Below, one piece after another: positions 43,214 through 53,700 of a stretch of 64,000 bases of DNA. Both the position numbers and the translations under genes were made by a program. This DNA comes from Planctomycetota bacterium (GTDB lineage: Bacteria; Planctomycetota; UBA1135). Location of the stretch: the NCBI GenBank assembly GCA_024229395.1, contig JAAESM010000027.1, forward strand, positions 124,001-188,000, written 5' to 3'. The first letter of the stretch is position 1. Every line of letters starts with the position of its first letter. The notes under the pieces were generated by a model, which saw only the letters and a list, made by a program, of their open reading frames with translations, did not search any database and was not told the origin of the DNA.

Positions 43214-44946
43214 AACGCGAAGGACTGTTCCGCACACGCGGCGCCCGACGTGAACCCTGGCAGCTAGCCTTCGCTGCTGTTGCAGTGGGGGTGGCCAGTG
43301 CAGCTGTCGCCGTTGCATTGCGTAGTGGCGTGCATTGGTTGTTCGCTGCCTTAGAACCGATCCGCCAAGAATGGTGGGGCATGTTGCTGCTGCCAGCCGC
43401 TGGCGCGATGCTCGGCGTTTTGATCATCCGCGTGCTCTTCAACGAACCTGGCGGCCACGGCGTGCCGGCGGTGTTGGAAGCGGTCACGCGTAAGGCCGGC
43501 CACATGCGCCGACGTTCGATCGTTAGCCGCTTGCTCGGTAGTTTGGTCAACGTGGCTTCTGGTGGATCGGCAGGACTAGAGGGCCCTATTGTCTACTCGG
43601 CCGCAGCCGTCGGTAGTTCGGTGGCGGGCTCCATGCGCCTTGCCGAACGCCAGCGCGTGATGTTGCTGGCTTGCGGTGTGGCCGGTGGTATCGGCGCAAT
43701 CTTTAATGCGCCCTTGACCGGCATGATTTTCGCTATGGAAGTGGTGTTGGCCGAGTGGACCTTGGGCGCCTTGCTGCCGATCGCCGTTTCGGCAACCGTG
43801 GCCACCGAGATCGGGCGCTTGGTGATGAAATCCGAAAGTGCCTTCACGGTGACGGCTTCAATGGATTGGGGCGGCATGGATCTGGCGGCCTCTGCAGTCT
43901 TGGGCGGTTGCGCGGGTTTGTTGTCGGTGGGCTTGGTCGTGATGATTTTTGCTGGCGAACGCTTCACGCGGAAGTTGAAGGTCGGTTTCTGGACCGCCAA
44001 GTTAGGCGTGGTCGCTGGCCTAGGTGGTTTGTGCGTGGGCATGTTGGGATGGTTGGAACCCGGTGCGATCGGGGAAGGTTATGAAGCGGTGAACGATGCA
44101 CTCAGTGGCGAGATGGTCGCTGGCGGCGCGCTGTTGTTATTCCTGTTCATCAAGTTGCTCGCCACCACCATCACTCTGGGTAGCAACTCACCCGGCGGCA
44201 TCTTCGCGCCGTCGTTGGTGCTCGGCGCTTTGCTCGGCTATGGCTTTGGCGGCTTGCTGCATTGGATGATGCCCGAAGCCGGTTTCGCCACTCCTGCATT
44301 CTTCGCGCTGGCGGCCATGGCCGGATTGGTATCGGGTTCGATGCAAGCACCCTTCACCGGCATCATGCTGGCCTTGGAAACCACCGGTGGTTGGAGTGGC
44401 ACCTTGCCGTTGATCATGGTGTCGGTCGTTTCGGTCTTGGTCAGCCGCACCTTCCTGCGCCACAGCTTCTACACCTGGGAGCTTGCCGAGCGTGGCGAGT
44501 TGATGCGCCCTGGTTCCGACCGACGCATCCTCGCTGAGATGAACGCCGGCGAGATGATGGATGCTGAGGCGGTCACCATCTTGACTGGTCAATCGCTCGA
44601 CCATCTTGCACAACTGCTGCCCACTACGGTGCGTAATCACTTCGCTGTGATCGATGAGCAGGGCATCCTGCAAGGCATGCTCGATCTCACCGCCCTGCGT
44701 GGTGTGATCTTCGACGAGACTCTGCGCCGCGTGACCCCAGTCGACACCGTCATGGATACCGACGTCATCCCGATCCGCGAGGATCAAGACCTGCTCGGCG
44801 CGATGGAGGTCTTCGAGGAATCCGGAGCCTGGGTGCTTCCGGTTGTCGACTCCGAATATCGGTTCCTTGGCACCTTGTCGAAATCGACCTTATTCGACCG
44901 TTATCGCACGGAGTTGATCGTGCAGACGGCGGATCATCAGGTTTAA
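43210..44946 (+). CDS. ClC-type chloride channel/antiporter with CBS domain pair
   Basis: A 578-residue membrane protein. The ClC signature loops are present: GGSAGLEGP (118-126, gating Glu124), a late GSNSPGGIFAPSLVLGA selectivity segment, and MAGLVSGSMQAPFTGIMLALE. About ten helices precede a C-terminal pair of CBS domains (about 450-570: MDAEAVTILTGQSLDHLAQLLP and VMDTDVIPIREDQDLLGAMEVFEESGAWVLPVVD), which usually bind adenosine nucleotides. The gating Glu argues for a Cl-/H+ exchanger rather than a passive channel. It is co-translated with the HTH-EIIA regulator. Confidence 0.94.
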   Translation: MKREGLFRTRGARREPWQLAFAAVAVGVASAAVAVALRSGVHWLFAALEPIRQEWWGMLLLPAAGAMLGVLIIRVLFNEPGGHGVPAVLEAVTRKAGHMRRRSIVSRLLGSLVNVASGGSAGLEGPIVYSAAAVGSSVAGSMRLAERQRVMLLACGVAGGIGAIFNAPLTGMIFAMEVVLAEWTLGALLPIAVSATVATEIGRLVMKSESAFTVTASMDWGGMDLAASAVLGGCAGLLSVGLVVMIFAGERFTRKLKVGFWTAKLGVVAGLGGLCVGMLGWLEPGAIGEGYEAVNDALSGEMVAGGALLLFLFIKLLATTITLGSNSPGGIFAPSLVLGALLGYGFGGLLHWMMPEAGFATPAFFALAAMAGLVSGSMQAPFTGIMLALETTGGWSGTLPLIMVSVVSVLVSRTFLRHSFYTWELAERGELMRPGSDRRILAEMNAGEMMDAEAVTILTGQSLDHLAQLLPTTVRNHFAVIDEQGILQGMLDLTALRGVIFDETLRRVTPVDTVMDTDVIPIREDQDLLGAMEVFEESGAWVLPVVDSEYRFLGTLSKSTLFDRYRTELIVQTADHQV

Positions 44947-45414
44947 TCGACCAAGCGAGTCATAGCTTTCTTAAGTCGTCGGAGGCCAATTCGCTAGGTG
45001 CGGTGACAGTGTGATTCCGGGATCCTCTGTCGACCGCGAGCGCATCATCTTGCAGTGAGATCCAAGGTCACCAGAATCCAGTTTTCCAAACCCAAGGTCG
45101 CGTGTGTGTGGGGCGCTGAGCAGCCTGGCTTCGCCACGAATCGCGCCTGGGCACCTTGCTCCTTTTTGGAGGGTCGCTCAAGGACTACGGGCTGGCCCCA
45201 GAGACGAAACCCGTGGTCCAATTGTGGTAAAGGTGACTCGGTTGGCCCATCGATCTCAGGGCGCGTTCCGATTGACAGGCAACTTCGTTCTCGCCCGAAG
45301 GTTGGTGCAGTCCGTGAGTGTCGAGCAAAACAACTGCCCACTCCTCCTCCCAGCACGGATTGCTTCCTATATGGTGGAAGGGTCGTTCCTCGAAACCCAT
45401 TCCCGCTCCAGACC
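44947..45414. other. 468-base intergenic region, no gene seen
   Basis: Nothing codes convincingly here. The frame open from 45055 continues into the M23 gene, but the translation before 45415 has no recognisable protein features and precedes the signal peptide. CTTCC and GGAAG flank a TATATGG at about 45364-45381. No consensus promoter, tRNA or repeat is visible. The 3' part presumably holds the M23 gene promoter and leader. Confidence 0.5.
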
Positions 45415-47283
45415 ATGTGCAATCGCATCCTCGCGACTTCTGTTTTTTTCCTCCTCAGCCACAGCACGCTGCTTTCAGCCCAGGAAACGTTAAGGATTAG
45501 CCCTCAAGGGCTGTTTCCAGCACCATCAGCAGTGAACCACCAAGACGCTCATGGGTGGACGTTGGATGTCACACCTGTAACAGCAGATCTGACCTACATC
45601 GAGTCTGACCTTCGTCTTGAATCAAGAAACGGAGTGGTACACCTCTTGCCAGGCGTCGCTGGCACCGGATTCCTGGTTTCCAAATACGGGCAAGTTATCA
45701 CTACTGAAGCGACACACTCAGAAGCTGTTCCAGTGCGCGTGCGCGTTCTGAGCCCAGACGGCCAAGTACAACTAGAAAGAGAAGTCTTGGGCTTAACAGA
45801 TCCAGCCTTATCTAGTGACGGCGATCAACTGGTGCTGCGTACCCGCAAGAGCACCACTGTCCTCGACCTAGAGAGCTTCGAAACGATTCAATATCCTCGA
45901 TACGCTGCCTTTGCCGTTGGCCCAAATGGGGCGCTCGCTGGACTCGTCATTGGCACAAGCGATGTCCGCTTGCAGGACCGAGATGGATCTGTAGTGGAAG
46001 CTGCTTTGCCTGAAGTGGCAAGGCGACTGGCTTTTGCCGCGGACGGAACCCTGCTCGCCCTGACTTCACGGACCTTGTTCCGCATCAACCGAAACACTGG
46101 CGACATCACGGCAATCTCCTCCTTACAGGAGGACGGCGAGTTCCGCGATCTTCGAGTTCATCGAGGCGAAGTTCACTTGGGCGCGCGCCTTGCTCAGAGT
46201 GAGGGCTTTGCTGGATATCAAGCTTCGATCGATGCTCAAGGCAAGACGATAAGCCAATCGCTCACCACGGTCGCTGCTACTCCGCCGAACCACCTTGCAA
46301 GCTTGCAGCCCCGAGGTTTGGTGCCATGGCCACTCGCGCCAAATAGCCAACACCCAATCGGAAACTCTTACGGGGAATACCAAAACTACGGCAGCTCGCC
46401 TTATTTGCATCCGGGGATCGATGTCTTGGGTAACCCCGATCAACAGGTTTTTGCCGTGGCCGATGGCGTCGTCAAGGCAGTACTAACAACAAGTGGACAG
46501 TATCACTGGCGCGTTGCAATCGGCGGACCTGGTAGCGGCACGACCTCTGGCCACTTGTATGCACACCTTAGCCAGTCTTCCATTACCGTCAATGTGGGCG
46601 ACACGGTTGTCAAAGGACAACTTCTTGGCGAATTAGTGCCCTGGCCAACTTCCAATTTCACACACTGTCATTTCAATAGCCTGGAAGACAGCGGGAATCA
46701 GTGGTTTGGAGATTGGCTCGTGCCCAACAACGTCCACGAAGACTTAGAGAATGTCAACGAGACATCAGTACCGGTATTCGAAAATGCTCGCGGCAACGAC
46801 TTGTTTGCATTTTGCAGAAACGATACCTCAAGCTATCTAAACCCCAGCGCGCTGGTTGGGAAGGTCGACATCATCGCTCATGTGGGGGACAAGATCAATT
46901 CCACGTGGACATGCAGCGTGCAGACGCTTCGGTATTCGATCTATCCGGCAGGCAACCCAGGAGCTCCAATTGTTGACAACAAACTATCCGTCAAATTCGA
47001 CATGGCGCTCGACACCTACGGCAGCGGCACCATTGATTCGTTTCTCGTTGACCTCTTGTACAAGGAAGACTCCACCTGCAATACCGATGGTGATTACAAC
47101 AGCCGCGAGTTCTTTCATATTTTGACGAACTCAAACGGAGATCGAATTTATGACGCGGCCGATGAAATCGAGGCATGGGACACGACCGCCGTCCCCAACG
47201 GTAGCTATGTGGTAGAAGCAGTCGCTTTCGATGTCGCTGGCAACAGGGCCACCGCAAGCATGACCGTTACTGTCAGCAACTAG
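45415..47283 (+). CDS. secreted M23 (LytM-type) metallopeptidase with beta-propeller-like N-terminal region
   Basis: A 622-residue protein. The ATG at 45415 starts a signal peptide (MCNRILATSVFFLLSHSTLLSAQ). Residues about 40-300 look like a WD/beta-propeller or beta-rich region. The M23 domain spans about 305-430, with H332-x3-D336 (HPGID), HLYAHL and H417-x-H419 (HCH), so all zinc and catalytic residues are kept. A C-terminal beta-sandwich follows. M23 enzymes cut peptidoglycan cross-bridges or act on other secreted peptides. Codon use has more A-ending codons than the neighbours, a possible sign of transfer. A long non-coding stretch precedes it. Confidence 0.85.
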   Translation: MCNRILATSVFFLLSHSTLLSAQETLRISPQGLFPAPSAVNHQDAHGWTLDVTPVTADLTYIESDLRLESRNGVVHLLPGVAGTGFLVSKYGQVITTEATHSEAVPVRVRVLSPDGQVQLEREVLGLTDPALSSDGDQLVLRTRKSTTVLDLESFETIQYPRYAAFAVGPNGALAGLVIGTSDVRLQDRDGSVVEAALPEVARRLAFAADGTLLALTSRTLFRINRNTGDITAISSLQEDGEFRDLRVHRGEVHLGARLAQSEGFAGYQASIDAQGKTISQSLTTVAATPPNHLASLQPRGLVPWPLAPNSQHPIGNSYGEYQNYGSSPYLHPGIDVLGNPDQQVFAVADGVVKAVLTTSGQYHWRVAIGGPGSGTTSGHLYAHLSQSSITVNVGDTVVKGQLLGELVPWPTSNFTHCHFNSLEDSGNQWFGDWLVPNNVHEDLENVNETSVPVFENARGNDLFAFCRNDTSSYLNPSALVGKVDIIAHVGDKINSTWTCSVQTLRYSIYPAGNPGAPIVDNKLSVKFDMALDTYGSGTIDSFLVDLLYKEDSTCNTDGDYNSREFFHILTNSNGDRIYDAADEIEAWDTTAVPNGSYVVEAVAFDVAGNRATASMTVTVSN

Positions 47284-47354
47284 TCAGGCGCGCCTTAGAG
47301 AACGCTTTCACAATCACTTGCAACGCACGAAAGTGGGTTGCTTAAACTGGTGGC

Positions 47355-50201
47355 ATGTCCCACCTGACCACCTTGACCAGCCTATCGGCAATTCTCCTAG
47401 CGAGCACATTACTCACCGCTGGAGAACCGGATTTCCAGGATCCACAGGTGCAGGTCGAACAGGAGAAGCTGAATCTGCTCATCATTCAAACCGATGAGCA
47501 TAACTTTCGCACTCTCGGGTGCTATCGCGAGACCTTGTCCCCGGAGCAGGCGTTCATGTGGGGGGAAGGAGCGGTCGTGCTCACTCCGAACATCGATCGC
47601 ATCGCGCAGGAGGGAGCGATCTGCACCAGCTTCTATGCCACGTCGCCGGTCTGTTCTCCTTCGCGTGCCGCCATGATGTCGGGGCGTTACCCGCAGAACA
47701 CTGCAGTAGTCAGCAATGACATCCCGATGTCCGACGACGTCGTGACCTTCGCGGAATCCTTACGGCGTGAAGGGTGGATGACTGGCTTCGCCGGCAAATG
47801 GCATCTTGATGGCACCGCCAAACCTGGCTGGGCACCTGCGCGTGATTTTGGTTTCACGGACAACCGATACATGTTCAATCGCGGCCATTGGAAGCAGTTC
47901 GAAGACACTGACGATGGCCCCAGAGTGAAGGCATCGGATCAGAAAGGGAAGCCGAGTTATGCAGTGCAGGGAGCGGACCCTCAGTCCTTCTCCACAGACT
48001 TCCTCACCGATCGTGCGATCGATTTCATCGAGGAGCATGGCGATGAGCCGTTCTGTTACATGCTGAGTCTTCCGGATCCTCATGGACCGGATACCGTGCG
48101 CCCGCCCTATGACACCATGTATGCCGGGCAGGAATATGTGGCGCCTCGGACCTATGACGTGTCGAGCGAAGATGCGCCGCCGTGGGCCCAACCAAAGGGT
48201 AAGTTCCAGAGCATGGCCAAGTACTTTGGCATGGTCCGATGCATCGATGACAATGTCGGCAGGATTCTGGAGACCTTGGAACAGAAGGGTCTGCTCGACC
48301 GCACGATCGTGATCTTCACATCTGACCACGGTGACTTGCGCGGCGAGCATCATCGACAGAACAAAGGCGTGCCCTATGAAGCGTCGGCGAAGGTGCCGTT
48401 CCTCATGCGCTTGCCAAGTGCCATCCCAGCAGGCACGCGGATCGATGAGGCACTGGGCATGGTCGATTTCCTGCCGACGATCCTCTCCTTGATGGATGTT
48501 CCGACCGCTGGTTTGGAGGAGGGGCGTGACGCATCGATCCTGTTCCAAAAAGGAAGTCCGCCTGAGCACTGGCAAGACATCGCCATCATGCGCCAAGCCG
48601 GTCGTAAGGGGGAAGGCTGGTTGGCTGCCGTCGACGACCGTTTCAAATTGGTGGTCGCACCCGATGCACAGCCATGGTTACTGGACTTGGAGCAGGATCC
48701 CGATGAACTGATCAACTTCTACTCCGATCCGCAGCGGCATGCCGATGTCGTCAGGCTCGCGCAACATCTCTTGCACTACGGTGCTGAGAGTGGTGATTCC
48801 TATGTCGATGTGCCGACGGTGAAGGCGACGTTGCTGAAAGCAGTCTTTCATGGTGAAACGCAAAAGGAGCATGAGGCGACTCGTCCGAATATCGTGTTGA
48901 TGATGGCGGAGGATATGTGTCCGGACTTGAGTTGCTATGGCAACGATGTTGTGTCTACGCCGAACCTGGATCGCTTGGCTTCGCAAGGTGTGCGTTTCGA
49001 TAAGGCCTTCACCACTTCTCCGGTCTGCTCGCCATCGCGATCGGCCATGATGGTTGGCGTTCATCAGAGCACCATTGGCGCGCATCAACACCGGACCCAA
49101 AATAAGGCGCCGTTGCCAAGCGGAGTGAAGACCATTGTCGAGCATCTTCGTGATGCGGGTTATCACACGATTCTTGGCGGTTTGGGCAGTGGCAAGACGG
49201 ATCTGAATTTCATCGTGGCGAAAGATGTGTTCTTTCATTCGAAGAAATGGGATGACCGCCCAAAAGATAAGCCCTTCTTCATGCAGCTGACTTTCAACAA
49301 CACCCATCGCAAATGGGGGCGTGATGAGCAGCGGCCGATTGATGCGGCTTCGATTGAGGTGCCGCCGTACTATCCGGATCATCCGCTGGTGCGCAGGGAT
49401 ATTGCCAACGGCTTGGAAGAGATCCAGGTCATGGATCGCCTCGCTGGCAAGGTGCTCGACCGATTAGAGAAAGAGAAGCTGCTCGACAACACCCTGGTCA
49501 TCTTCATCGGAGACCACGGACGCTGCCAAGTGCGCGGCAAGCAGTTCCTCTACGACAGTGGACTGCATGTGCCGTTGATCATGCGCTGGCCAGACAAGAT
49601 CGAGGCGGGTAGTGAGCGTGGGGACTTGGTCTCATCGATTGATGTGTCGGCTGCCATCCTGGCCGCAGCGAAGGTGGAGTTGCCGGAGTACCTGCATGGC
49701 CAGAATGTGCTCAACACTGAACAAACGCTACGCTCTTATGTATTCGCCGCGCGCGGCAAGATGGATGACACGCACGATGCCATGCGCGCAGTGCGCAGTG
49801 ATACGCATAAATACATCCTCAACCTGATGCCCGAACGCGCTTACTGCCAGTTCAACAAATACAAGGAGAACTCCTACCCGGTCTTGGCCTTGTTGAATGT
49901 GATGAACCTGAAAGGCGAGTTGAACCCCACGCAAGCTTTGTTCATGGCGCCGACGAAACCGGAAATAGAGTTGTACGACTTACGCACCGATCCATTCGAA
50001 ATCCACAACCTTGCGGGCAAGCCCGAAGTTGCGGAAGTCGAAGCGCAACTGCGCGCAGAGTTGGATCGCTGGCGCAAGCAGATCAACGACCAAGGCGTGA
50101 GTGAAGAGTTCCGCGCCGGTGGTTGGCCGGCGGTCTACCCCACGCGCACGCTAGAGGAGTGGCAGCAGTTGTTAGATCGATGGCTGGAAAAGCAGAGTTG
50201 A
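47355..50201 (+). CDS. tandem double sulfatase (two FGly sulfatase domains in one chain)
   Basis: A 948-residue exported protein with a signal peptide (about 1-22) and two complete type I sulfatase domains. Domain 1 (about 38-480) has LLIIQTDEHNFRTLGCY, the FGly motif SPVCSPSR (C100), FAGKWHLDG and IFTSDHGDLRGEHH. Domain 2 (about 508-948) has IVLMMAEDMCPDLSCYG, SPVCSPSR (C558), IFIGDHGRCQVRGKQF and a C-terminal domain with YDLRTDPFEIHNLAG. Both carry C-x-P-S-R and metal-binding Asp/His, so both may be active. They would hydrolyse sulfate esters, probably of algal polysaccharides. An FGly-generating enzyme gene is not in the window. Confidence 0.92.
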   Translation: MSHLTTLTSLSAILLASTLLTAGEPDFQDPQVQVEQEKLNLLIIQTDEHNFRTLGCYRETLSPEQAFMWGEGAVVLTPNIDRIAQEGAICTSFYATSPVCSPSRAAMMSGRYPQNTAVVSNDIPMSDDVVTFAESLRREGWMTGFAGKWHLDGTAKPGWAPARDFGFTDNRYMFNRGHWKQFEDTDDGPRVKASDQKGKPSYAVQGADPQSFSTDFLTDRAIDFIEEHGDEPFCYMLSLPDPHGPDTVRPPYDTMYAGQEYVAPRTYDVSSEDAPPWAQPKGKFQSMAKYFGMVRCIDDNVGRILETLEQKGLLDRTIVIFTSDHGDLRGEHHRQNKGVPYEASAKVPFLMRLPSAIPAGTRIDEALGMVDFLPTILSLMDVPTAGLEEGRDASILFQKGSPPEHWQDIAIMRQAGRKGEGWLAAVDDRFKLVVAPDAQPWLLDLEQDPDELINFYSDPQRHADVVRLAQHLLHYGAESGDSYVDVPTVKATLLKAVFHGETQKEHEATRPNIVLMMAEDMCPDLSCYGNDVVSTPNLDRLASQGVRFDKAFTTSPVCSPSRSAMMVGVHQSTIGAHQHRTQNKAPLPSGVKTIVEHLRDAGYHTILGGLGSGKTDLNFIVAKDVFFHSKKWDDRPKDKPFFMQLTFNNTHRKWGRDEQRPIDAASIEVPPYYPDHPLVRRDIANGLEEIQVMDRLAGKVLDRLEKEKLLDNTLVIFIGDHGRCQVRGKQFLYDSGLHVPLIMRWPDKIEAGSERGDLVSSIDVSAAILAAAKVELPEYLHGQNVLNTEQTLRSYVFAARGKMDDTHDAMRAVRSDTHKYILNLMPERAYCQFNKYKENSYPVLALLNVMNLKGELNPTQALFMAPTKPEIELYDLRTDPFEIHNLAGKPEVAEVEAQLRAELDRWRKQINDQGVSEEFRAGGWPAVYPTRTLEEWQQLLDRWLEKQS

Positions 50202-50776
50202 ATTCCGTCCCTACCTTTTACCCTGCTCCGATAGACTTTCGTGCGTGGCTAAAGAAGAACCACAATTCAGAGTCGATTCATTGGGTCGGTTGCTACAAGA
50301 AGGCCACCGGCAAGCAGTCCGTGACGTGGGAAGAGACCGTCGACGAGGCGCTCTGTTATGGCTGGATTGATGGCGTTAGGCGTGGGGTCGATGACGAGTC
50401 CTACATGATCCGTTTTTCACATCGAAAGCCTAAGAGTGTATGGAGCCGACGGAACATCGAGCGCGTGAAAGTACTCAAGGCCGCGGGCCGTATGAGAAAA
50501 GCAGGACTCGACGCCTACGTATTCAAAGAAGTGCACACCGACAGCGGTTACGCGGTCGGTGACCGACCGGCGACACTGCCTGCGGAGATGATGGCCGAGT
50601 TCAAGAAACACATCAAAGCGTGGGCGTTCTATGAGTCGCAGCCTGTGGGCTACCACAAACAAACAACCGCCTGGGTGACGAGCGCCAAACGCGAAGAGAC
50701 CCGGCAGCGCAGGTTGGCTACCTTGATCGACGACTCGGCAGACGGACTGCGCATCAAACAGCTCCGGCGCAAGTAG
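50180..50776 (+). CDS. YdeI/OmpD-associated (OmdA) family protein
   Basis: A 198-residue protein starting at ATG 50180, which overlaps the end of the double sulfatase by 22 bases in another frame. FRAWLKKNHNSESIHWVGCYKKATGKQSVTWEETVDEALCYGWIDGVRR is the family opening, with IRFSHRKPKSVWSRRNIERV and GYHKQTTAWVTSAKREETRQRRLATLIDDSADGLRIKQL after it. The family is linked by name to OmpD association and bacteriocin protection in enterics, but its biochemical role is unsettled. It converges with the second double sulfatase across an 8-base gap. Confidence 0.9.
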   Translation: MAGKAELNSVPTFYPAPIDFRAWLKKNHNSESIHWVGCYKKATGKQSVTWEETVDEALCYGWIDGVRRGVDDESYMIRFSHRKPKSVWSRRNIERVKVLKAAGRMRKAGLDAYVFKEVHTDSGYAVGDRPATLPAEMMAEFKKHIKAWAFYESQPVGYHKQTTAWVTSAKREETRQRRLATLIDDSADGLRIKQLRRK

Positions 50777-50784
50777 ACCTGACT

Positions 50785-53700
50785 TTACTTTGTCTCCTGC
50801 GGAGGGTTGTATTTCTTCGCCGCGCGATCCTTCTCGTGCAGGGTGCGATCTCCCCAGTCACCAATTACGACGGCTTCGTGTTGAGCTTCGGCGATGTTGA
50901 TCAGGATTTGCAGCAGGCCTTGATTATCTGCAGCCAAGTTGTTGCTCTCAGTCGGATCGACATCCACTTGGTAGAGCTCCCAATCAGCGTTCTTCTTCGG
51001 CCGCACCGCTTTCCAGACCTTGTCGGTTGGCTCAATCAAATGCTCAACCGAAGCCGCAGGCACACGCACAGCACGCTGGCCACCGAGTTCCCAGTACATG
51101 AAGGAATGTGTTTCTTGCAGCAACCCTTCATCGCCGCCGAGTAACTCCGGCAGGAAAGAGATGCCGTCGGAATCAATCGGTGTCTGCACGCCAGCGAGTT
51201 GCGCGAAGGTCGGCATGAAGTCAGGGAAGTAAGCGGCGTGATCGCTGATGCGCCCGCCGGTGACCTTGTTCGGCATGTAGGCGATGGCAGGAATACGTAG
51301 GCCGCCTTCATAGACCTTGCCTTTTTGGCCGCGGAAGGCAGCGCCCGTCTGCGGGTTCACATTCGGTCCATGGAAACCGCGCGGGTGATCCTTGTCGCGA
51401 AAGTAATCCTGCCCGCCGTTGTCTCCGGTGAAAACGATCAGCGTGTTGTCGGCAACGCCAAGCTCTTTCAGTAAAGCGCGCACTTCACCCACTTGGCGAT
51501 CGACCATCGAAACCATGGCGGCATATCTGCGTGCCGGCTCTGGCCAATCCTTGTCCTTGTAGAGCTGCCAAGCTGGATCCTCATCAGGAATGTTGAACAG
51601 CCCATGTGGGGGAGTGATTGGAAGGTAAGCAAAGAATGGTTGGTCCTTATTGCTGCGGATGAAATCCTGGGCCGCATCCATGATTACATAGTGCGAGTAA
51701 GTCTCGCCCTCGGTTCCACCGTAGTTTCCTTGTAGCGGAAGCTCTTCACTGTTGTGCAAGATGTAAGGCGGGTAATAAGTGTGCGCATGCACCTGGTCGT
51801 AATAACCCACGAAAGTATCGAAACCATGCTTCTCCGGCACGCCGCTGGAACCACGTCCACCGCAACCCCATTTGCCGAATCCGCCGGTGACGTAACCAGC
51901 CTGCTTCAACACCGACGCGATCGTCTGCTCTTCAAGGCGCATCGGTGTTCCGCCGCCATTCGAGCGCACCGACGTATGCCCGGAGTGTTTGCCGGTCATC
52001 AAGCTTCCGCGCGTTGGTGCGCAGAGTGGCGAACCTGCGTACATATTGGTGAAGCGAATGCCTTCACTTGCCAACGCATCCAGATTCGGGGTCTGGATGT
52101 TCGGATGTCCCATGTGGGATAACTCGTAGTAGCCGAGTTCGTCGGCCATGATGAAGACGATGTTCGGCGGCTGCTCTTTTGGCGTTTGATCTAGAGCTGT
52201 GGCTTCAGCGCGCAAACCGAGTTCACTATCCCTGAAGCCCTGCAGGGTGGCTTTCATCGCGGCCGCGCGCTCGGGGTTTGCGCTGGCTAGGTTGTTGCGT
52301 TCGCTGAGGTTCTTAGACAAGTCATGCAGATGGTCTTGTCCCTTCCTGCCAGTACCTTCCGTGAATTTCCACGAACCATCGCGCAGCGCCAAGCCGCGCG
52401 CTTCCTCGACCATCAACGACAAACCCACGCCATCCTTACCCAAGAAGGCATCAATAGTATTGCGACTGTCGGTCGCTTGATTCGCTTCCAATTCCAAGCC
52501 CAGCAATGAAGCGAAGGATGCGGTGAAATCAATTTGATTCACCAACGCCCCGGAAATTCCCGGCTGGATCTGCTCCGGCCAACGAATGATGAATGGCACG
52601 CGCGTACCACCTTCGTAGATCTGGTACTTGCCGCCGCGATAAGGGCCAGAGCCATCGTGACCCTGATCGACCTCTTCGGTGGAAGTGCGCACCACGGTGC
52701 CATCCACGTAACCATCGTCATAAACCGGACCGTTATCGCTGGTGAAGATTACGATGGTGTTGTCATCAAGCCCGAGTTCTTCCAAGGCTTGCATGATTGC
52801 GCCGGTTGACCAATCCAACTGCACCATGGCGTCGCCACGGTAGCCCAACTCTGTCAAACCGCGGAAACGTGGGTGCGGCGCGCGCGGCACATGGATGTCT
52901 TGCGATGAGAAGTACAGAAAGAAAGGCTCATCCTTCTTCTGCTGGCTCAACCAAGCCTTGGCTTGATCGAGAAAAACATCCGCCATGGTTTCATCATTCC
53001 ACAACGCCGACTTTCCGCCCCATTGGAAACCGATACGGCCGATCCCATTGATGACCGAATTATTATGGCCGTGACTGCTTGGATAGTAGGTCATGGCTTC
53101 CGGGTTCTTCTTGCCATCGGGATACTCCGTACCACTGAATCCTTCCGGCGCCTTGCGGCCAACATAGAGCGGATCGCTTGAATCCAGATTGACTACCGCG
53201 TGATTCTCCAGATAAACACAAGGCACACGGTCGTTGGTCGATGGCATCAAGAAGGAATAGTCAAAGCCAACTTCCAATGGCCCAGGCTTGACCTCGCCAT
53301 TCCAATCCACAGGCGTTTCGCCATCGCCGATTCCAAGGTGCCACTTGCCGACCACTGCAGTTGCATAACCGGCTTGCTTGAACATCTGCGGCAAGGTGTA
53401 CATATTTGGCTTGATTGCCATCGGCGCGTTTGGTGCCAGCACGCGCACGTTATGACGAAAGCCATGAATGCCGGTCAGCATCGAGAAGCGCGACGGCGTG
53501 CAAGTAGCCGCGGTGCAGTGGCCGTCGGTGAAACGCAGGCCTTCCTTGGCCAAGCGATCGATGTTCGGCGTCTGGATCTTGTCGGCGCCGTAACAACTGA
53601 CATCGGCGTAGCCCACGTCGTCGGCGTAGATAATCACCACGTTGGGCTTGTCGGCGCTGTGCAGGGGGGTGCCCTCTTGGGAAGCGGCAAGTTGCGACGG

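Noticed and set aside
45055-45414. 120-codon N-terminal extension of the M23 peptidase
   Set aside because: It would place a signal peptide 120 residues into the protein, and the extension has no protein-like features.
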